This document shows, piece by piece, positions 13,001-25,000 of a DNA stretch of 60,000 nt. Origin of the DNA: Liolophura sinensis. Lineage: Eukaryota > Mollusca > Polyplacophora > Chitonida > Chitonidae. Every line of letters starts with the position of its first letter. Within the stretch, counting starts at the first letter, position 1. Below the pieces are notes generated by a model. The model did no database searches and was not told the DNA's origin. It was given only the letters and a program-made list of their open reading frames with translations. The DNA is taken from the NCBI RefSeq assembly GCF_032854445.1, contig NC_088302.1, positions 16,923,338-16,983,337 on the forward strand, read 5' to 3'. A program made the translations under genes and the position numbers.

Positions 13001-16000
13001 AAGGTTATTAATTATTTTGTACTACTTTTCGGTACAACACATTCCCCATATATTGTTCATTCCAAACATTACAACTCAGGTATACTCAGATTTGTGATCT
13101 TCAGCCTTTACGCATGTTTGCAAGGTTTTTATTCAAGTTTATTCTAAAGGCATTATTCTGTGCAGGATGATCAGATTATATTTTTGTGAAGCCCTGAAAT
13201 GGACCAATCCAACCACTGTAGTTTTGTTTCCAAAATCTCATTATAAATATGCATGAACTGCATTGAAAGTTGCTTTATCACAGGCAAAAAGGCTGAGGCA
13301 TTAGGTTTATAAATGAAACAATACCATACCCATTTTCTCGATCATGTGTTTGGCCTCTTCCATGAGCTGCAGACAGCTGGTCAGGCCTTTCTCCAGCATC
13401 CCCAGGCGGTCATTCAATTTGCGGTTATACTTCTTCTGATTGCTCATGTCTTCAATCAAGCTATGTAAGCTGAAGAATCAACAACAACAACAGATGAGTA
13501 CTGCCCTAGCTTCAAGAAAACAAGCCACTTACTTTTCAATACACGCAACCCCTTTCTTAAATCCTAACTTACAAGTACATGTTTCAGTGAATCGAGAAAA
13601 TCTTCAGGGAAGATGCATGTAGACAATGATTTATTTCTCTATCTATTTCATTGGCATTTTATGATGACATATTTCACTTAAACGACATCCACCAGCATTA
13701 TGGTTGGTGGGTGGAAATCTGGAACAGCCTGGGGGAAATGTAAACAATGAAGGATTTATATCGTAATTCCATCACTTGTTACTAATGCAATGTTTCATAT
13801 ACTGTAAATCTTCAACCTTTTCAACCAATGAAGCACTTTTTTCACTTGAATTTATGCATACAATTATTATGAAAATGGCACTAAATATGATCTGTTTGTG
13901 TCATTAAAGATGTAAGGTTCATGAAACTCTGCAAATTATTTCTGGCTCTGGGAGTCACTCACAGTTGGAGTCACTCACAGTTGGAGTCACTCACAGTTAG
14001 AGTCACTTATAGTTGGAGTCACTTACAGTTGGGTGTCACGCTTGGGGCGCTCCTTTTCCAACTTCTCCTGGTCTTCTTTGTTTGTGTATTCCTTCACAGT
14101 CTTTTTCCAGTAGTTAAAGTCCGCTGTCCTCTTGTAGAGGAAAGTACCTTGGAATTTGGCATGACTCTTTTTCTTGGAGTCCTGTGGAATTAAACAAATT
14201 TTGGTTTTTCTTTGATATTTCACACTAATACATACGGGTGCTAAATGGGGAAACCTAGAATACAGAAGGAGAATATTTGAATTCAGTTAGTAATGTGAGG
14301 TTTACCTCTCTGAGAAATTTTTTCTTCAAAGTAATTTGTCTCAAAATAAGCTCAATGCAAAATTCACCCAAACTAGCTCTCTAAACACATGGGTTAAATT
14401 CAGGACATCTGCAAGTGGTTTTAGCTGCCGTGGTTGTCCATAGGCAAAAGGAAATTTTCAACGAATACCCGAAAAAAAGTACAATAAATAAGGGTCCCAT
14501 TTTCATGCACATGGATGACTGCTGTAGCAAATCTCTCATTTTGAATAAATATGGTCAGGGTAATTTACATCATTTAAGCTTAACGATGGAGCGGAAACTT
14601 TATTTAGTAGATATATGCACAGTAAGAGTACTAACCACTCGATCTCGGGCGTGCGATCGGCGGCGACAGCAGCGAGCACAAGAACGTCGCAGACTCAGGC
14701 AACTCTGCCACACCAACTGCGCCAACATGAACAAGTAACTGATCAGAGTCAAAGGGGGAGGCAACCTCAGTCGCTCCTCAAATTCCACAATCAGGTTATA
14801 TCGTTGGAATTTCCAAATCTGCTGGCTCTCTGCTGAGATTTTGGAGATTGTAGAACTGAAAAAATATTAATAAAAACAGCTTTGCGTTAAAATACTGACG
14901 AACAAACAAGAGGACATACTTTCTCCAAAAACTGATCTACTCTTTAGGCCTTTGTCATTCAGCTTCATACCAAGCTTCTGCAAAGCAGTGTATATGGGCT
15001 GAATATGTGATATGCGAAAAGAGTGAATAAATTGTGCCCAGCAGTATACACGCTGAATATGTGATATGCGAAAAGGGTGAATAAATTGTGCCCAGCAGTA
15101 TACACGCTGAATATGTGATATGCGAAAAGGATGAATAACTTCACCCCAACAGTATATATGCTGAATATGAGATATGCGAAAAGAATGAATAAATTCAGCC
15201 CAGCAGTATATATGCTGAATATGTAATATGCGAAAAGGATGAATAAATTCCACCCAGCAGTATATATACACTGAATATGTGATATGCGAAAAGAATGAAT
15301 AACATCCGGTCAAAGTATATATGCGCCAAAGACGTGATATGCAAATACGTTAAGAATTATATCACTCTCGAGGCACAGTGATCTATGTGTAGATGACTAG
15401 AGGACTCACCTGAACATGGCAAAGAGCAGGGTGACCAGCACCAGCTTGACAATGAACAGGTACTGAATGACGATGAGGTAGGTGACATTCCCTCCGTAGG
15501 GGCACGGGGAAATCAGAGGCTCTCGGAGCTCTGGCAACACGCAAACAATAAACTAGAGTAAAGACAACAAGTGAATTCAGAGAATTTATATTCAACACTA
15601 ACCATGCAAAACTTATCTGTGGATAAAGCTGGTTTTGAACTCTACCTGAGAGGCCACTGAATACGGTAGACCACTGGCTGGCCGTGCTCATTTATTTTTT
15701 TCGTGTTGATTGAAGAGAGTGGATAAAACATTAATCGTCAACGGTATTATGACCCTCCCTAAGAAGAGGGCTGCGAAGCTCATTTGTACTATTTTATGTC
15801 AGGACATGCCAAAAGCTCGATATACAGTACAAGAAATGTTATGAATCATTGGGTAATTAATGTCTTCAACTTGAAAGTAAGATTTTTTCAAATGACACAT
15901 TTTGCTTGATTCTGATGGATTCACTCCTCTGATGGATTTTACAGGGCAGGGTCTTTAAATTGATTAACGCTTTATCAGAAAAACTGGACTGGCATTTTAA

Positions 16001-19000
16001 AGCCTTTATGTGCTACTGAAAGAGCATATAACAGGCCACACAAACGGGTACAATTTAGCAGTCCATAATGTCGGCTTTTCAAACCAAAATGTACCTTTCA
16101 GTCTTGGGCATTTCAATGCCTGAGGAAAACCCTACCTGAACGTGTGATAACATACCTTTACCACAAAAGTCCAGAGTTGCATTAGGGTAGTCAGCAGTAC
16201 ATACAGGATCTCCTACAAAATTAAAGCAGCGTTCAGTGAAAATATTCTCATAGATATTTTACTTTATATTTGACACATATAATACAAAATTGTTCTGGCT
16301 ATTTTTTAAAAACCCCAAACATACAATAAATAACTTAAAATTTTGTCCATGACTAAGTTCATAGCCATAATCATATCAGATATCTTACAGATATTTTACT
16401 TTAAATTTTTTTGGTTTTGTTTTTAATATGCAAACATACAATACATGACATAAAATGTTCACATTTCACAAAGTTCACATTTTGCCTGATTCCGAACAGT
16501 GTTCTATTAATCATAGAAATACCTTTACTAAGTCTTTGGAAAGTAAGGTGATATCCTACCAGAAAAAAGTGAAATTTAAAGTCATTTGAAAGTCTTACCT
16601 TCAAGGTCATGAATCTGGGTGAGGAACAAAGCAAATAGGGCTCTGGAGAAAGCCTTTCGCAGCATCTCCCATGTAAATGGGTAGTTTGGGTAAATCACCG
16701 CCTGAATGGTGATAGCACCAGAGATCATGAACAACAGAAACATTCGAAACCATGTGAAGAAATCCTTCTTAATCTGAAAAGAAAAAATAAACAAATACCA
16801 AACTACGCTGAAGAATTTATAAATTTAAATGTGGAAACCACAGCATGCAATATGTTCTGATTCTGCGCAACAAATATATGGGATATGGAAGTCCCAATTT
16901 AGCGCAGCACCATCTCTTACTTCATGACACAATGGATCTTGTCCACAATGCACTGTTCAGTTCCTTCAATGTGCTATCCTCAAGAAAGCTGCATTATTAA
17001 ATGGAGGGATATCACCCTGATATATGGCATCATGACTAAATATGACACATAACTAATGAATAGGCAATAAATGGTCAACAATGTGCTAAACTACTTGACA
17101 GCTCTCTAATTTGTTGTAAATATATGTACTGACATTCCCGAAAATGAAAGAAATTGCTTGTGACAACTTCCATGGAAAACCTTTTCTGAAAAGCGATGAA
17201 AAGCGATCAGTACATATAGGTATTATTGTAACATTCCAACCAGCAACCGCATGTTGTTACAGGACAATGTGACACTTCTGTACACTTACCATTCTCTTTA
17301 TGTTAATCAGCATAGGCCCCAGGGTGGGGCTGATGGGGAAGGAGACAGCCAGAAGACGGTAGTAGAAATAGAGCAGCCCCAGACTCATGACAAACTTGGC
17401 GCTCTGGTAATCCGTGAACTGATAGGAAATCCCCGTCAGTACAACAAAGTGAGGGATGATCCGAACAAAGAGATAAAACCCCAGGAAGGTGATGATGAGG
17501 ATTATCTCTAGTACTGGGTACACCACTGTCATTTCAGGGTATTTCTGAAATGATGTATATTTATTTATTTATTTACTTACTTATCTGATTGTGCTTTAAC
17601 TCTACACAACAGGATTTTTCACTTATACGACGGCAGTCAGTATTATGGGTGGAGGTAACCAGAGTGACCAATGAAAACCACCGACTTTTGGGAAATTACT
17701 GATGATCTTACCCACTTATCATGTACAGATATGCACTCCATACTGGTGGAAGACAAGTGGTTTTGAATGGTGGTTAGATTATGCAAATGGCCACATGAGT
17801 GTTGTTGATGACTTATAGTCACCAAGGCCCCAGAATCAGTCAGGAGGGGAATCTATACACTCCTTGTCTAAGGCCCATTTTGAGGCCACACTTCATGGAA
17901 ATAATGGACATTAAATTTTCATTAAATTAATGAAACCTTGATTTTGGAAGTGTTTGCTGACTACAACTGATAAGCCCCTAGCCAAAAAGCTAGATAGTGC
18001 CTCAAGTTTTCCTATTCTTAACCCTAGACATTTTGGTTTTCTCAACCCATTTTTTTTTGGGGGGGGGGGGGGGGGGGGTGGAGGGAGGGAGATTGAGGGA
18101 GGGCTGGAATGTGGACTGAAATCAACACAACTTAACAAGTTGCACTGTTGCATTTGAAAAAGAACCCCTGCAACTGGCCAGCCCAATCTATGTAGTTTTG
18201 TCTCCAAAATCAATTAAAAAGGCTCCATAAATGGAACTGTTAGTTGATTTTTCCATATGCAAAAAAAGGTTGAGAAATTAGGGTACCACATTTTTGCTGC
18301 AAAATCTCACAAAAAATATTTATTTTGCCCATAAAACAACAATTAAAACTAGTATGGCCTTATGGTGATGTTTTGGCTGCACTCACCCGTTTTTTCACAA
18401 ATGTTGTTCGCATCACCTCCACCAGGATGATCCCAGTCCAGGTAAACACTATCAGATCCAGGTACAGGTTCCCGCAGGTGGGTAAAATCAGGGCCATTGT
18501 GAACACTAACAGGAAGGCCATGTAGAACAGCTGAAACCATGTCAGGTAACAAATGTTGCAGTCAGGTACAAATGTGGCTGAATGATAAAAATGTCAGGTA
18601 ACGAATGTTGAATTCAGGCACATAAGTTGCAGTCAGATACAAATGTTGAAATCAGCTACAAATGTTGCGGACAGATAAAAGTGTCAGGCAACCAATGTTG
18701 CAGTCAGGTAACCAATGTTGCAGTCAGGTAACCAATGCTGCAGTCAGGTAACCAATGCTGAAGTCAGGTAAAAATGTTGAATTCAGGCACAAAAGATGCA
18801 ATCAGGTACAAATGTTGAATTCAGGCACAAAAGATGCAGTCAGGTACAAATGTTGGGGACAGATAAAAATGCCAGGTAACGAATGTTGCAGTCAGGTATA
18901 AATATTGCATTCAGCCACAAAAGTGGCAGTCAGGTACAAACCAGTGCTACACATAAGGGGCTTATTGGCACAGCTTATGCCTCAGAAAATGCCCAATATG

Positions 19001-22000
19001 CATACAAGTGAAAACTTATCATAACAATAACACCTAGAAAAAATAAGATACTTATGAGTTTCTAAAGGCATATGTACATGCTATTTCATGTTGATAAGCA
19101 GAATCACTTGATAGTTATACATGGGAGATAGCTCTGCAAAACTGTACAAAGTTACAATACATCCCGTTTGACTCATACATTGTCTGGAAACTTGCACTGA
19201 CTATAAATGATTGGCAAGGTACGAGTCCACGCACATTGTCAAGTGAAAGGATGACTAACTTTTGAGATCTTTGTGGAGACTTTCCAAGAAATTTTGGTAC
19301 CCAAAAGCAGCAAACAACAAGACCTGCATGGAAATTTCAGATCTTTGAAAACTTCACGCATTTCTGCAGAGCATGTTGTTGTTGAACACTATTCAGTCTG
19401 ATAACTCATATACAATGCAGCCTTAAACTTTTCATGTGCATTATTTGTAAACTTGAAAGTGGGTCTCTCAATGTGTGAATAGACACCTGATAATATCTTC
19501 CATGTGACTTATGGTCCCATTTAATTTTCCCGGACGGACTCGAATGGCCTCAAGTGGGTCTGGGGGACTCACTTCATTCAATACCTATCAACATCACTGA
19601 TGATGGCTGTGGTAGGCACATCAAATTCAGAAATAATGAGAATGCTTACAACAAACAACAGACTGAATGGTTTTCTCTGATAAGGCACTGCTCCTCAGAC
19701 AGAAGCCAGTATTCTGCTATGATTTGGAGGGGTACTGTACTGCGACAAAAACATACATATTTTACATCTATAGTGCTGACAAACGTTGAAATCAGGTACA
19801 AACGTTGCAGACAGATACAAATTTCAGGTGTAGATGTTGCAGTCAGGTACAAAGTTGCACTCGTCTCTCTCCTGCTGCATGGGTAATACGTTATTGCTTT
19901 ACCCACATGACGTTAGCACGAAAGCAGGGTACATTAGGGTACAAACAACAGAGTACATAGTTTAAGCAAGAAGCCTTTTGACAGGAAAGGTACCACATCA
20001 TGTCCAGTCCAGTAAAAATGTTGCAGCCAGGTATAAATTTTTAGAGTCAGATACAATTGTCCCAATCACGTAATAACGTTGTAATCAAGTACAAAAGTTG
20101 CAGTCATTTACTAAAGTTGTAGTGAGGTAAACACATTGAAGTCAATTATAAATATTGGAGTCAGTGACATGTACATGAACTTGCTTGCTGTGCTTTACCT
20201 GGTTCACCCAGAATTTGGTGATAGGAGCATTCCACAGGTAATACAGCTGCTTGTGTAATGGAAGCTTGGGGAAGACCATCTTTCCCATGGCATTTTTCAG
20301 AGTTGTCAATCCATACAGTCTTATTCTTGGCGATTCTGTCTTCTGAAATAAAAAACGTAATCATTCCGTTAAAATTGAGGGTTTTTAATTGATATTTTGT
20401 AGCACAGTATTTTTCTGTATTAATGTATTTATTTTTTTATTTGATTGGTGTTTTAGACTGCCCTCAAAAATATTTCACTTGTACGAAGGTGGCCACCATT
20501 ATGTTGGGAAGAAACCGAGCAGAGCCCGGGGGCAAACCCACGACCTTCCTCTGGCAGACCTTTCCACATACAGCTGAAGAGGAAGCCAGCATGAGATGGA
20601 CTTGAACTCATAGCTGTGGCGTTGGCCAGAGGCACCTTGTCATTACGCTGCACTAGCACGCAAACCACTAGGCCACGGTATATTAATTTACAATCCTAAT
20701 TTACTCAATCTGGGTCNNNNNNNNNNNNNNNNNNNNNNNNNNNNNNNNNNNNNNNNNNNNNNNNNNNNNNNNNNNNNNNNNNNNNNNNNNNNNNNNNNNN
20801 NNNNNNNNNNNNNNNNNNNNNNNNNNNNNNNNNNNNNNNNNNNNNNNNNNNNNNNNNNNNNNNNNNNNNNNNNNNNNNNNNNNNNNNNNNNNNNNNNNNN
20901 NNNNNNNNNNNNNNNNGGGTTAAATTCAGGACATCTGCAAGTGGTTTTAGCTGCCGTGGTTGTCCATAGGCAAAAAAAGGAAATTTTCAACGAATACCCG
21001 AAAAAAAGTACAATAAATAAGGGTCCCATTTTCATGCACATGGATGACTACTGTAGCAAATCTCTCATTTTGAATAAATATGGTCAGGGTAATTTACATC
21101 ATTTAAGCTTAACGATGGAGCGGGAAACTTTATTAGTAGATATATGCACAGTAAGAGTACTAACCACTCGATCTCGGGCGTGCGATCGGCGGCGACAGCA
21201 GCGAGCACAAGAACGTCGCAGACTCAGGCAACTCTGCCACACCAACTGCGCCAACATGACAAGTAACTGATCAGAGTCAAAGGGGGAGGCAACCTCAGTC
21301 GCTCCTCAAATTCCACAATCAGGTTATATCGTTGGAATTTCCAAATCTGCTGGCTCTCTGCTGAGATTTTGGAGATTGTAGAACTGAAAAAATATTAATA
21401 AAAACAGCTTTGCATTAAAATACTGACGAACAAACAAGAGGACATACTTTCTCCAAAAACTGATCTACTCTTTAGGCCTTTGTCATTCAGCTTCATACCA
21501 AGCTTCTGCAAAGCAGTATATATGGGCTGAATATGTGATATGCGAGACGGGTGAATAAACTGTGCCCAGCAGTATACACGCTGAATATGTGATATGCAAA
21601 AAGGATGAATAACTTCACCCCAACAGTATATATGCTGAATATGTGATATGCGAAAAGGATGAATAAATTCCACCCAGCAGTATATATACACTGAATATGT
21701 GATATGCGAAAAGAATGAATAACATCCGGTCACAGTATATATGCGCCAAAGACGTGATATGCAAATAGGTTAAGAATTATATCACTCTCGAGGCACAGTG
21801 ATCTATGTGTAGATGACTAGAGGACTCACCTGAACATGGCAAAGAGCAGGGTGACCAGCACCAGCTTGACAATGAACAGGTACTGAATGACGATGAGGTA
21901 GGTGACATTCCCTCCGTAGGGGCACGGGGAAATCAGAGGCTCTCGGAGTTCTGGCAACACGCAAACAATAAACTAGAGTAAAGACAACAAGTGAATTCAG

Positions 22001-25000
22001 AGAATTTATATTCAACACTAACCATGCAAAACTTATCTGTGGATAAAGCTGGTTTTGAACTCTACCTGAGAGGCCACTGAATACGGTAGACCACTGGCTG
22101 GCCGTGCTCATTTATTTTTTTTCGTGTCGATTGAAGAGAGTGGATAAAACATTAATCGTCAACGGTATTATGACCCTCCCTAAGAAGAGGGCTGCGAAGC
22201 TCATTTGTACTATTTTATGTCAGGACATGCCAAAAGCTCGATATACGGTACAAGAAATGTTATGAATCATTGGGTAATTAATGTATTTCACTTGAAAGTC
22301 AGATTTTTTCACATGACACATTTTGCTTGATTCTGATGGATTCACTCCTCTGATGGATTTTACAGGGCAGGGTCTTTAAATGATTAACTCTTTTATCAGA
22401 AAAACTGGACTGGCATTTTAAGGCCTTTATGTGCTACTGAAAGAGCATATAACAGGCCACACAAACGGGTGCAATTTAGCAGTCCATAATGTTGGCTTTT
22501 CAAACCAAAATATACCTTTCAGTCTTGGGCATTTCAATGCCTGAGGAAAACCCTACCTGAACGTGTGATAACATACCTTTACCACAAAAGTCCAGAGTCG
22601 CATTAGGGTAGTCAGCAGTACATACAGGATCTCCTACAAAATTAAAGCAGCGTTCAGTGAAAATATTCTCATAGATATTTTACTTTATATTTGACACATA
22701 TAATACAAAATTGTTTTGGCTATTTTTAAAAACCCCAAACATACAATAAATAACTTAAATTTTGTCCATGGCTAAGTTCATAGCCATAATCATGTCAGAT
22801 ATCTTACAGATATTTTACTTTAAATTATTTTTGGTTTTGTTTTTAATATGCAAACATACAATACATGACATAAAATTTTCACATTTCACAAAGTTCACAT
22901 TTTGCCTGATTCCAAACAGTGTTCTATTAATCATAGAAATACCTTTACTAAGTCTTTGGAAAGTAAGGTGATATCCTACCAGAAAAGAGTGAAATTTAAA
23001 GTCATTTGAAAGTCTTACCTTCAAGGTCATGAATCTGGGTGAGGAACAAAGCAAATAGGGCTCTGGAGAAAGCCTTTCGCAGCATCTCCCATGTAAACGG
23101 GTAGTTTGGGTAGATCACCGCCTGAATGGTGATAGCGCCAGAGATCATGAACAACAGAAACATTCGAAACCACGTGAAGAAATCCTTCTTAATCTGAAAA
23201 GAAAAAATAAACAAATACCAAACTACGCTGAAAGAATTTATAAATTTAAATGTGGAAACCACAGCATGCAATATGTTCTGATTCTGCGCAACAAATATAT
23301 GGGATATGGAAGTCCCAATTTAGCGCAGCGCATCTCTTACTTCATGACACAATGGATCTTGTCCACAATGCACTTTCAGTTCCTTCAAGAAAGCTGCATT
23401 ATTAAATGGAGGTATATCGCCCTGATATATGGCATCATGACTAAACATGACACATAACTAATGAATAGGCAATAAATGGTCAAAAATGAACTAAACTACT
23501 CAACAGCTCTCTAATTTGTTGTAAATATATGTACTGACATTCCTGAAAATGAAAGAAATTGCTTGTGACAACTTCCATGGAAAACCTTTTCTGAAAAGCG
23601 ATCAGTACATATAGGTATTATTGTAACATTCCAACCAGCAACTGCATGTTGTTACAGGACAATGTGACACTTCTGTACACTTACCATTCTCTTTATGTTA
23701 ATCAGCATAGGCCCCAGGGTGGGGCTGATGGGGAAGGAGACAGCCAGAAGACGGTAGTAGAAATAGAGCAGCCCCAGACTCATGACAAACTTGGCGCTCT
23801 GGTAATCCGTGAACTGATAGGAAATCCCTGTCAGTACGACAAAGTGAGGGATGATCCGAACAAAGAGATAAACCCCAGGAAGGTGATGATGAGGATTATC
23901 TCCAGTACTGGGTACACCACTGTCATTTCTGGGTATTTCTGAAATGATGAATATTTTATTTATTTATTTACTTACTTATTTATCTGATTGTGCTTTAACT
24001 CTACACAACAGTATTTTTCACTTATACGACGGCAGTCAGTATTATGGGTGGAGGTAACCAGAGTGACCAATGAAAACCACCGACTTTTGGGAAATTACTG
24101 ATGAATCTTACCCACTTATCATGTACAGATATGCACTCCATACTGGTGGAAGACAAGTGGTTTTGAATGGTGGTTAGATTATGCAAATGGCCACATGAGT
24201 GTTGTTGATGACTTATTGTCACCAAGGCCCCAGAATCAGTCAGGAGGGGAATCTATACACTCCTTGTCTAAGGCCCATTTTGATGCCACACTTCATGGAA
24301 ATAATGGACAATAAATTTTCGTTAAATTAATGAAACCTTGATTTTGGAAGTGTTTGCTGACTACAACTGATAAGCCCCTAGCCAAAAAGCTAGATAGTGC
24401 CTCAAGTTTTCCTATCTTAACCTAGACATTTTGGTTTTCTCAACCCATAACATGACAGCCATTGTATAATCCAAAAATTGTTGAGTAAAAGACTAATGAT
24501 TTTTTTTTTGGGGGGGGGGGGGGGGTGGGGTGGAGGGAGGGAGATTGAGGGAGGGCTGGAAGGTGGACTGAAATCAACACAACTTAACAAGTTACACTGT
24601 TGCATTTGAAAAAGAACCCCTGCAACTGGCCAGCCCAATCTATGTAGTTTTGTCTCCAAAATCAATTTAAAAAGGCTCCATAAATGGAACTGTTAGTTGA
24701 TTTTTTCATATGCAAAAAAAGGTTGAGAAATTAGGGTACCACATTTTTGCTGCAAAATCTCACAAAAAATATTTATTTTGCCCATAAAACAACAATTAAA
24801 ACTAGTATGGCCTTATGGTGATGTTTTGGCTGCACTCACCCGTTTTTTCACAAATGTTGTTCGCATCACCTCCACCAGGATGATCCCAGTCCAGGTAAAC
24901 ACTATCAGATCCAGGTACAGGTTCCCGCAGGTGGGTAAGATCAGGGCCATTGTGAACACTAACAGGAAGGCCATGTAGAACAGCTGAAACAATGTCAGGT

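Larger units (their letters stand above)
14391..20716. repeat. Assembly block copy A (left contig end, exons 15-21)
   Basis: 6326 bp that recur as 20917-27131. The left edge is where copy B begins after the gap, and the right edge is the last base before the gap. The reading frames are intact. Confidence 0.92.

Noticed and set aside
14867-15313. 148-codon minus-strand open frame with 18-residue repeats
   Set aside because: It is the translation of a 54-bp intronic minisatellite and changes unit number between haplotypes. It has no splice sites and no family resemblance.
20688-21041. Open frame running through the N-gap
   Set aside because: An artefact of reading unknown bases as codons.
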